From positions 1 through 18,639 of the forward strand of contig DAPJ01000035.1 of the NCBI GenBank assembly GCA_002502095.1: 18,639 nt of DNA, given 5' to 3'. This document shows, in pieces, positions 7,929-13,749 of the stretch. A program made the position numbers and the translations under genes. The notes beneath the pieces were generated by a model. That model was not told where the DNA came from. It did not search any database and saw only the letters and a list, made by a program, of their open reading frames with translations. This DNA is from Euryarchaeota archaeon UBA62. GTDB taxonomy: Archaea > Thermoplasmatota > Poseidoniia > Poseidoniales > Thalassarchaeaceae. Positions within the stretch are counted from its first letter, which is position 1; each line of letters starts with the position of its first letter.

Positions 7929-8981
7929 ATGGCGAAAAGCACAAGTCTAGCAAAAGTCGACTCGGGGACTTTGGCTAATATATCGATAGTCTTGTTTGTG
8001 GGTGTTCTTGCAATAGTACACCTCAAAGCAGTAATTCAACCACTGGTTGTTGCAACTCTTATTTTCTTCTTGATCAGACCCCCAGCACAGTGGTTGGAGC
8101 AGAGACTGGGGGGACACCCTCTGATCGCGTATGGAGTACTGGTATCGACAGTAATGGGTTTCCTACTGTTTGCATCCAACTCGATGTATGAGAATATGCA
8201 GAACTTCTCCGACGAAGCCCCTGAACTGCAAAGCTCCCTAGAGAAGAGAATCGCATGGCTTGAAGATCTATCCATCTTTGGATACCAGCCCAACACCGCT
8301 GCTCTCACCGATCTCATAACTATTGAAACGGTTAACTCCTACGCTGCAGGGTTTGTGGGTACGATAGCCGGATTCACTACAGGTTTGGTCACAGTCCTGA
8401 TTTTCCTCCTCTTCATAATTCTGGAGGCAGAGACGCTACCAAAGAGAATCAAGGCCGCCTACCCAGAAGATGTGGAGAGGGTTATGGCAGTAGCCGCGGG
8501 GTCAGGCGAGGGAATTAACACGTACGTGGTTACGAGGGCCTCCGTTGCCTTCGGTCAAGCTGTTGTGGCAGCAATAGTCCTCTCGTTCATGGATATTCCA
8601 TTCGTATTCCTGTGGGCATCGATTACATTCCTGATGGACTTCATACCATATGTTGGAGCACTATTATCAATAATTCCACCAATTCTACTCGGACTCATCG
8701 TTCTTCCACAAACTACAGCACTGTTACTTATCGCTCTCTTAGTTGCTAATCAACAGATTTGGGGAGGAATAATCGAGCCACAACTAGCGGGTCAGAGACT
8801 AGATATGTCTCCAATAGTACTTCTTCTCCTAGTTGCATTTTGGGGTTGGGCCTGGGGGATAATGGGAATGGTCCTCGGTGTCCCTCTAGCCGTAATCATG
8901 AAGATTGGCCTGGAAAGTGATCCGAGAACACGTCCTATAGCAATAATGCTATCTAGGGATCCAGATACTGAATCAAATTGA
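7929..8981 (+). CDS. AI-2E/PerM family integral membrane transporter
   Basis: The protein has 350 residues with the usual architecture of the AI-2E family (formerly UPF0118, includes PerM, TqsA and YdiK). There are N-terminal hydrophobic helices at about 15-50 and 60-80, a soluble segment near 85-125, and a C-terminal bundle from about 135 on. The C-terminal block with IIEPQLAGQRLDMSPIVLLL, then AWGIMGMVLGVPLAVIMKI, is the family signature. Members export small molecules or exchange ions such as Na+/H+; the substrate here is unknown. It follows GT4 in the same direction and may be co-transcribed. Its TGA overlaps the convergent thiamine pyrophosphokinase-like gene by 9 bp. Confidence 0.85.
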   Translation: MAKSTSLAKVDSGTLANISIVLFVGVLAIVHLKAVIQPLVVATLIFFLIRPPAQWLEQRLGGHPLIAYGVLVSTVMGFLLFASNSMYENMQNFSDEAPELQSSLEKRIAWLEDLSIFGYQPNTAALTDLITIETVNSYAAGFVGTIAGFTTGLVTVLIFLLFIILEAETLPKRIKAAYPEDVERVMAVAAGSGEGINTYVVTRASVAFGQAVVAAIVLSFMDIPFVFLWASITFLMDFIPYVGALLSIIPPILLGLIVLPQTTALLLIALLVANQQIWGGIIEPQLAGQRLDMSPIVLLLLVAFWGWAWGIMGMVLGVPLAVIMKIGLESDPRTRPIAIMLSRDPDTESN

Positions 8982-9587
8982 TTCACTAACAAAAATCGCC
9001 AAGGGAGCATCCGAGCTTACCTTTACCAAATCTCCCAATCCCTCGTTACTAAGTCCCCTGGTGGAGAATGAGAGCCCCTCATTTTCTAACTTCCATTTCC
9101 CGCCAATCACAGTAGTCCTCGTGCTTGGCGCCAAAGCGAATACTGAGAATTTCTGACCTAGTAGTATATGCTCCGAGAATCCTCCATTAGTCGGACTGGA
9201 AAAATGAAGAACTCCCGACTCGAAATGCAACCTCAGGCGAATCCCTAATGGCGCCTCTGTCATAGATGCCATGACTCCGAAAACATGGCCATAGTCACCC
9301 CCATCTACTCCAACGACATCAACCTCGTTGATTCCTACAGAATTGACATACTGAAGAGATTTAGAGAGGTCACTCATTTCCTGATCTGGTAAGAACTTCA
9401 TTTTCCCACTCCATGAAGATTCATCTATTGAATCCATATCACCTAGGGCTTCAGAAACCTCAAATCCCATCGATTTGGCTTTATCAGCCCCCCCATCTAC
9501 TCCGAAAATTGGCACTCCATCTCTCAGAGCCCTGTCAATAACAGAGTCACTGGGGAGAACTCCGTTGCACCAGAGAATACCCTTCAT
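8973..9587 (-). CDS. Thiamine pyrophosphokinase-like protein
   Basis: The 204-residue protein matches the two-domain layout of thiamine pyrophosphokinase, which transfers pyrophosphate from ATP to thiamine to make thiamine diphosphate. The N-terminal part has GVDGGADKAKSMG at about 29-41, the GDMDS metal-binding motif at 49-53, and DQEMSDLSKSL at 68-78, close to the family's DQxxTDxxKxL. The C-terminal beta-sandwich ends with GGKWKLENEGLSFSTRGLSNE, like the thiamine-binding segment with its SNE motif. One deviation is visible: the usual GGRxDH is GGDYGH at 96-101, losing Arg and Asp. Family membership is fairly secure, but substrate or efficiency may differ. It starts 4 bp after the M29-like gene and is surely in its operon. 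Its 3' end overlaps the AI-2E gene. Confidence 0.78.
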   Translation of the reverse strand: MKGILWCNGVLPSDSVIDRALRDGVPIFGVDGGADKAKSMGFEVSEALGDMDSIDESSWSGKMKFLPDQEMSDLSKSLQYVNSVGINEVDVVGVDGGDYGHVFGVMASMTEAPLGIRLRLHFESGVLHFSSPTNGGFSEHILLGQKFSVFALAPSTRTTVIGGKWKLENEGLSFSTRGLSNEGLGDLVKVSSDAPLAIFVSESI

Positions 9588-9591
9588 TTTA

Positions 9592-10623
9592 TCACCGCTT
9601 TCTAGCAGTCACTTTACCTTCCACTACCAAATCTACATCTTCTAGCTCGATTGTGGGCTTTAGCATTACTCCTCTGATCTGATAACCTACTCTGGACGTA
9701 CCTCCAAGTGATGAATTATCTCCAATCGCGACATATGACGACCCTCTAACTACCTGATCTTCTAGCTGACTGCCTGAAAGATGAGATCTTGCATTCATGC
9801 CGAAGCCGAACTCTGCAAGAGTACCTACTCTTTCTATCTGTGAGGCTTTCACAATCCCCCTAATTGAATCCATCTTAGAAATCATACTTTCTGCATGCCC
9901 TCCTCCTGAAATATTAATCACATTCCCATTTTCAACTAGGAGAACTACAGGCTCATCGACAATCTCGCCATCCAGGGACCCATCAATTACTATCTTCCCA
10001 TTCGCAGAGCCTTCCTTGGGAAGAACGAAGACTTTCCCTGTAGGAAGATTTGTGATTTGTCCGGGCCTATTGCAAATCCCATTATCCTCCAATATCCATC
10101 TAGCGCCAGTACTGAACGTTAAATCAGTACCAGAAGAAGATTTCACCTTGACTGAAGTTCTCTTCCTCAGTAATGCATTGAGTCCCGAAATCTCCTTTTT
10201 CATAGCACCATAGTCTGCTGTCATACCGCCCTTGGCTAGGATTTCAGAAGTAATTCCAGGCATAGAGGCAATCCTCGCATTCTCTCGAGACGCATTTCTT
10301 CTAGCCCTTGAGTGAGTCAGGGAGCTCTTGGTAGCTATCAGAACCACGTCCTGCTGCCTCATCAGCTCAGCCACTGGATCGGGAGGCTCAGCTCCCTTCT
10401 TATGAGAAGGGGGCATCATCATCAGAAGGACTCTGTCTGTTACCTCTGCAGCCGCTTCATACAGAGACTGTCCCACTTCAGAACATTCTGGATCTGTAAC
10501 CACTAGAACATGTTCTGATGGCCTAATCTGCATGCAGGTCCTGACTACGGACCTCGAAGCCGTCAGCATGGCTTCAGCCAGCTCATCAGTATCCGAGGCA
10601 ATCTCTAGGTTCTCTTCCGCCAT
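9592..10623 (-). CDS. M29/COG2309 aminopeptidase-like protein with degenerate metal site
   Basis: The 343-residue protein resembles the thermophilic aminopeptidase family M29 (COG2309, AmpS/AmpT type). Recognisable parts are ASRSVVRTCMQIRPSEHVLVVTD at the N-terminus, a central FSTGARW...NRPGQITNLPTGKVFVLPKEGSANG segment, GTLAEFGFGMN at 267-277, and YVAIGDNSSLGG at 297-308. In active M29 enzymes the metal ligands lie in PTEE, a later Glu, HxAxG and HxD motifs. Here these read PTGK (194-197), E271, YVAIG (Y297) and YQI (314-316), so at most one classical ligand is kept. The protein is probably not a standard two-metal aminopeptidase; a binding or altered catalytic role is possible. It is first in an operon with the thiamine pyrophosphokinase-like gene and divergent from a membrane regulator 44 bp away. 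Assignment of family is moderate, function unknown. Confidence 0.7.
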   Translation of the reverse strand: MAEENLEIASDTDELAEAMLTASRSVVRTCMQIRPSEHVLVVTDPECSEVGQSLYEAAAEVTDRVLLMMMPPSHKKGAEPPDPVAELMRQQDVVLIATKSSLTHSRARRNASRENARIASMPGITSEILAKGGMTADYGAMKKEISGLNALLRKRTSVKVKSSSGTDLTFSTGARWILEDNGICNRPGQITNLPTGKVFVLPKEGSANGKIVIDGSLDGEIVDEPVVLLVENGNVINISGGGHAESMISKMDSIRGIVKASQIERVGTLAEFGFGMNARSHLSGSQLEDQVVRGSSYVAIGDNSSLGGTSRVGYQIRGVMLKPTIELEDVDLVVEGKVTARKR

Positions 10624-10667
10624 CTACTTCGTCCCTCGGACAAGGTTGTCATTCAAGGACACTCCGA
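10624..10667. promoter_or_regulatory. Very short divergent region between the M29-like operon and the membrane regulator
   Basis: Only 44 bases separate the two divergent start codons, so the two promoters must overlap. An AAGGA stretch at 10655-10659 is a likely ribosome binding site for the regulator's ATG at 10668. No clear TATA box was identified, but binding of the regulator here would control both units. Confidence 0.3.
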
Positions 10668-11579
10668 ATGTCAAATCAACTCACCATGCCTATCAAAGAG
10701 GGGCAACTCATGCGATATATCATGCGTGGGGTACTCACAGTCCGACTGCTGAGTGTAATTGCTATTTTTTCAATAATCTCTGGATACTGGCTCTCTATCG
10801 ATAGTCCCCCCACTTCAGAAGAAGGAGAGGGGGAGGCCTTCTCAGAGCTAATGATGACTGACTCCCCTGAGTCGCAAGATGAAGATTCAGAAGGTGGACA
10901 GGGCTCGGATTCAGGATACGATGACTCAGAAAGGGAAGCAGGATACTCTACATCAGAATCAGATTTACCGAATAATCTGATTATTGGGGGGGCCAGTGCC
11001 CTAGGGTCTCTATTGATGGGCTCAGTTTTGTTAGAATCTGTCAGAGTAACTGTTCTGATGGCACTATTTTCACCATTACTTGCCAAGATAAAATCGACTA
11101 GAGAAGATTTACTGACCAGAGGTCGTATACTAGGATATCTTGAGGCGAATGCGGGGATTCATTTCTCGGCACTGAGGGATGCTTTAGGACTGGCGAACGG
11201 GGTCACGGCATATCATCTTCAGATATTGGAGTCAAAGAATCAGATTATCTCATGGAGAGATGGCAAATTAAGACGTTATGCAATCTCTTCACTATCTAGG
11301 GAGGAGATAGGGCGAATCAAGAATCCCATAGTCGGCACCAGGCTGGCTATACTGGACGTATTATCTGATTCTGGTTCATTGGGACTATCTGGAACTGAGA
11401 TTAGGAAGAAGATTCTGATTTCTAGGCAGCTACTGAGCCATCACCTATCAGAACTAAGGAAGGCCGACGTCATTGAGCCTTCATCAGAAAGGAAGAGGCC
11501 AAACTGGCGAATTTCAAGTATGGGTAAAGAGATTCTAGACAACTCAAGGAAGCTTTCAATATCTGAGGCGGCTAACTAA
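10668..11579 (+). CDS. Membrane-anchored transcription regulator with two winged-helix domains
   Basis: The 303-residue protein has an unusual layout. A hydrophobic helix at about 22-44 is followed by a highly acidic linker at 45-101 with 19 Asp/Glu and a single Arg. A second hydrophobic region spans about 104-139. Two winged helix-turn-helix modules follow: about 143-205 (RGRILGYLEANAGIHFSALR, then GVTAYHLQILESKNQI) and about 220-295 (GTRLAILDVLSDSGSLGLSG, then SRQLLSHHLSELRKADVI). Both resemble archaeal ArsR/MarR-like DNA-binding domains. The likely topology puts the acidic loop outside and the DNA-binding part in the cytoplasm, so it may be a one-component membrane sensor. It is divergent from the M29-like operon, which is a likely target, as is itself. 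Ligand is unknown. Confidence 0.8.
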   Translation: MSNQLTMPIKEGQLMRYIMRGVLTVRLLSVIAIFSIISGYWLSIDSPPTSEEGEGEAFSELMMTDSPESQDEDSEGGQGSDSGYDDSEREAGYSTSESDLPNNLIIGGASALGSLLMGSVLLESVRVTVLMALFSPLLAKIKSTREDLLTRGRILGYLEANAGIHFSALRDALGLANGVTAYHLQILESKNQIISWRDGKLRRYAISSLSREEIGRIKNPIVGTRLAILDVLSDSGSLGLSGTEIRKKILISRQLLSHHLSELRKADVIEPSSERKRPNWRISSMGKEILDNSRKLSISEAAN

Positions 11580-11600
11580 CTATAGTGGATTATTGACTTC

Positions 11601-11608
11601 AAAGGAGG
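11601..11608 (+). promoter_or_regulatory. Strong Shine-Dalgarno-like AAAGGAGG in the cold-shock gene leader
   Basis: AAAGGAGG is the strongest ribosome binding sequence noticed in the window, but it lies 48 bases before the likely cspA-type start at 11656 and 27 before the ATG at 11635. A TTG three bases after it (11612) opens a 13-codon reading frame that ends with TAG at 11648-11650, five bases before the 11656 start. It may serve a leader peptide or mark a misplaced start; both are speculative. Confidence 0.35.
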
Positions 11609-11655
11609 TCATTGTTCAGTCCTGTTCAAGTACTATGTCGAATCGCCTAGGCACA

Positions 11656-11847
11656 ATGGCACTAGGAACAGTAAAGTGGTTTAACTTCACGAAAGGGTAT
11701 GGATTCATCGAACAGGAAGAAGGTGACGATCTATTCGTACACAAGTCCCAAGTAGAGGGGCAGATAAGAGAGGGGGACTCGGTAGAGTTCGAAGTTGGAG
11801 AGGGTCCAAAGGGACCCAATGCAATCAATGTGAGAAAGACAGAGTGA
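11656..11847 (+). CDS. CspA-type cold-shock domain protein
   Basis: From the ATG at 11656 the protein has 63 residues and starts MALGTVKWFNFTKGYGFIEQ, the standard beginning of bacterial-type cold-shock proteins. RNP1 is KGYGFIEQ and RNP2 is DLFVHKS. It binds single-stranded RNA and DNA and acts as an RNA chaperone, often during cold or growth change. An ATG seven codons earlier (11635, MSNRLGT...) is in frame but would add a non-family extension. A weak AGG lies close upstream of 11656, and a strong AAAGGAGG lies further away in the leader. The gene follows the membrane regulator by 76 bases. Such genes are found in haloarchaea and marine archaea and are usually explained by ancient transfer from bacteria. 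Confidence 0.9.
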   Translation: MALGTVKWFNFTKGYGFIEQEEGDDLFVHKSQVEGQIREGDSVEFEVGEGPKGPNAINVRKTE

Positions 11848-11893
11848 GTACAAATACTCCACATGCCTAGCAGTGCATCGTTTTCTTTGAAGC

Positions 11894-11932
11894 ATCTATG
11901 ACGCAAGAAGCCAAGTTGCTTAAGTCATAGAT
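11894..11932 (+). repeat. 9-bp perfect inverted repeat with nested stem
   Basis: ATCTATGAC at 11894-11902 and GTCATAGAT at 11924-11932 are perfect inverted copies. Within the loop, GCAA (11903-11906) pairs with TTGC (11916-11919), leaving a 9-base loop and a TTAA bulge. The 3' arm is partly shared with a second, mutually exclusive stem AGATTC/GAATCT (11929-11934 with 11942-11947, 7-base loop). The pair sits between the cold-shock gene and a small ORF at 11950, so it could be a switchable leader or the 3' end structure of the cold-shock mRNA. Confidence 0.5.
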
Positions 11933-11949
11933 TCTGATGATGAATCTTC

Positions 11950-12159
11950 ATGGACCAGAACTTGGATCTACAGATCGCCGCCCTGATCTTCCTAGGCGGC
12001 ACGCAGAACCTCGTCTCCGGTAGTGATCATGGAGGCGTTGAAACGATGAGTGACGATGAGGAGGTAGAAGCAGAGCCGAGAAATACAGCTAGGTTGGAAA
12101 TAAACGACTTCCCCCTCGGAATAACCATCTTCCCCACGGTACACAAAATGCTGTATTGA
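11950..12159 (+). CDS. Small acidic hypothetical protein
   Basis: An open frame of 69 codons runs from ATG 11950 to TGA 12157-12159. The sequence has a short hydrophobic start (LQIAALIFLGG), an acidic middle (MSDDEEVEAEPR), and a hydrophobic end (FPLGITIFPTVHKMLY). I recognise no family. A GGAGG at 12031-12035 sits 10 bases before an in-frame ATG at 12046, so the true product may be a 37-residue protein starting MSDDEEVEAEP. The segment upstream of that contains two further possible hairpins: GCCGCC/GGCGGC at 11977-11982 with 11995-12000, and CGTCTCC/GGAGGCG just after. It could therefore instead be a structured RNA. It lies between the cold-shock gene and ferrochelatase, same direction as both. 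Confidence 0.35.
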   Translation: MDQNLDLQIAALIFLGGTQNLVSGSDHGGVETMSDDEEVEAEPRNTARLEINDFPLGITIFPTVHKMLY

Positions 12160-12202
12160 TTTTTCAAACCTGAGTTTATCAGCACACGATGTAGGTAGTA
12201 TC

Positions 12203-13231
12203 ATGGAAGATACCGGAGTACTCTTGATGAACATAGGTACTCCTGATGAGCCTACAGTTGAATCGGTTAGAAAATATCTCAGAGAATTCCTCCTAGATCC
12301 AGATGTCATTGACATACCCGCGCCATTGAGGCACCTGCTTGTCAGAGGCATCATCCTCAGAACAAGACCCCAAAAAATCGCTCCTAACTATCAGAGTATT
12401 TGGATGGAAGAGGGCTCGCCTCTAAGGGTGTATACCGATAGAATGGCGGCAGCTTTACAAGAAAAACTGGGTATGCAATGTGAGGTTGGAATGAGATATG
12501 GGAATCCTAGCATCCTCGAGGGCCTACAGAATCTAAAGAAATCTGGCGTTGACAGGGTTCTTCTCGCACCACTATTCCCACATTATGCTCAAGCCACCAC
12601 GGAGTCTTCTTTGAAACATGCATACAAGCAGTTGTCAGAAATGGAGTGGTCTCCCTCTACAGTAGAACTCGAGCACTTTGAGACAGACCCATCGTTCATC
12701 GAGCCACTGACGAGGTCAATAAAGCCCCATTTAGATGTAGACACCCACCTGCTATTCTCATATCACGGACTGCCCCTTTCACATATCTACAGGGCCGACA
12801 AATCTTCTTCACATTGTCAGAAAGTAGAAAATTGCTGTTCAATTCCTACAGATGCAAACTCTAATTGCTACGCTCATCATTGTACTATGACATCTTTGGC
12901 CGTTGTTGATGCTCTAGGCTTGGATGACGAATCATGGTCTCAGAGCTATCAGAGTAGACTAGGTCCCGTCAAATGGCTGAGGCCATCTACTATCGAGAAA
13001 GTAGACGAACTCACAGAAAGAGGAATCTCCAAGTTAGTCATAGTTTCTCCTGCCTTTCTAGCAGATGGATTAGAGACTCTCGAGGAGTTAGATATAGAGA
13101 TTAGAAAACAGTTCATGGACAAGGGAGGGAAGGAGATGAAGCTGGTTAGCTGTCTGAACGACGATCCTGACTGGATAGTAGGTATGAGTGAGTTAGTCAA
13201 GTGTGCTCTAGAAGAAAAAAACGATCTATAG
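12203..13231 (+). CDS. hemH: Ferrochelatase with cysteine-rich insertion
   Basis: The 342-residue protein inserts Fe2+ into protoporphyrin IX (or coproporphyrin III) in heme synthesis. GVLLMNIGTPDEP is the family start, FPHYAQATTESS the porphyrin-site segment, and FSYHGLP carries the catalytic His (H188). SPAFLADGLETLEELD carries the conserved Glu (E291). SYQSRLGPVKWLRPST is also diagnostic. Between H188 and the following helix there is an insertion with Cys at 205, 211, 212, 222 and 227 (HCQKVENCC and NCYAHHC), a pattern seen in some bacterial ferrochelatases where internal cysteines bind a [2Fe-2S] cluster. Cluster binding here is inferred. A TATA-like GTTTATCA lies about 25-30 bases before the ATG. 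The stop overlaps the convergent DUF454 gene in a shared CTATAG. Bacterial origin by transfer is likely. Confidence 0.93.
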   Translation: MEDTGVLLMNIGTPDEPTVESVRKYLREFLLDPDVIDIPAPLRHLLVRGIILRTRPQKIAPNYQSIWMEEGSPLRVYTDRMAAALQEKLGMQCEVGMRYGNPSILEGLQNLKKSGVDRVLLAPLFPHYAQATTESSLKHAYKQLSEMEWSPSTVELEHFETDPSFIEPLTRSIKPHLDVDTHLLFSYHGLPLSHIYRADKSSSHCQKVENCCSIPTDANSNCYAHHCTMTSLAVVDALGLDDESWSQSYQSRLGPVKWLRPSTIEKVDELTERGISKLVIVSPAFLADGLETLEELDIEIRKQFMDKGGKEMKLVSCLNDDPDWIVGMSELVKCALEEKNDL

Positions 13232-13639
13232 ATTAGGAATCCTCAGAATAAAAACAGTACCAATTAAGCCCAAGACTAATGTTGCTATTCTGGAAATATC
13301 AGGAGCACTATCTGGGATTCCAACTAGGACTGCAAAGAGAATGAATACCCACATTGTTCCCAAAATCAAAGGCTTACTTTTCTTAGGAATACCATTCCCT
13401 TCTCGATAGTTTTTGACATGATCACCGAACAGTTTGTTGTTTATGACCCAGTCATAGAATCGCTGACTGGATTTTGCGAAACAGGCCGCTGCTAGAATCA
13501 TCAGGGGTGTTGTTGGAAGGCCAGGTATGACTATCCCTATAGTTCCAACTACAGCGAAAAAAATTCCCGTAAGGAACCATATAATACGACTTATACCTGA
13601 CCTATTCAAGTCAACAGTATGCACATCACTACCTACCAT
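13226..13639 (-). CDS. DUF454/YbaN family small membrane protein
   Basis: The 137-residue protein carries the DUF454 (YbaN) signature: an N-terminal hydrophobic segment GIFFAVVGTIGIVIPGLPTTPLMILAAACFAKSSQRFYDWV, with the diagnostic LPTTPxxxLAAxCFxKSS, then NNKLFGDHVKNYREGNGIPKKSK, and two hydrophobic C-terminal helices. It is an inner-membrane protein of unknown function. In some bacteria DUF454 genes lie near heme or iron genes; here it converges on ferrochelatase, but being on the opposite strand is not proof of a link. The stop codons of the two genes lie back to back in the palindrome CTATAG. The start at 13639 is preceded by an A/T-rich region. Confidence 0.88.
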   Translation of the reverse strand: MVGSDVHTVDLNRSGISRIIWFLTGIFFAVVGTIGIVIPGLPTTPLMILAAACFAKSSQRFYDWVINNKLFGDHVKNYREGNGIPKKSKPLILGTMWVFILFAVLVGIPDSAPDISRIATLVLGLIGTVFILRIPNL

Positions 13640-13659
13640 AATAAAACCTGAAAAAAATT

Positions 13660-13680
13660 TGTTAATGTACTTATGTTAAT
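13660..13680. repeat. Direct repeat TGTTAAT in the divergent DUF454/beta-propeller promoter region
   Basis: TGTTAAT occurs at 13660-13666 and again at 13674-13680, 14 bases apart. It lies in an A/T-rich region (13640-13725, with A7 and T7 runs) between the divergent DUF454 and beta-propeller genes. It may be a paired regulator site or part of the core promoters. A/T-rich composition makes a chance repeat possible. Confidence 0.3.
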
Positions 13681-13749
13681 ACAATTCTGTATTTTTTTGT
13701 CAAGTCAATTTACCATTCTCTTGATATGTGGAATCACGTTGCGACTATC

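Noticed and set aside
10676..11086. 136-codon minus-strand frame opposite the membrane regulator
   Set aside because: Its Ser/Pro-rich sequence is simply the complement of the acidic loop codons; the plus-strand protein has clear winged-helix domains.
11860..12160. Possible RNase P RNA, SRP RNA or C/D box RNA between the cold-shock gene and ferrochelatase
   Set aside because: TGATGA and CTGA boxes occur but with wrong spacing for a C/D RNA, and I could not find the conserved cores of RNase P or SRP RNA; only local hairpins can be supported.
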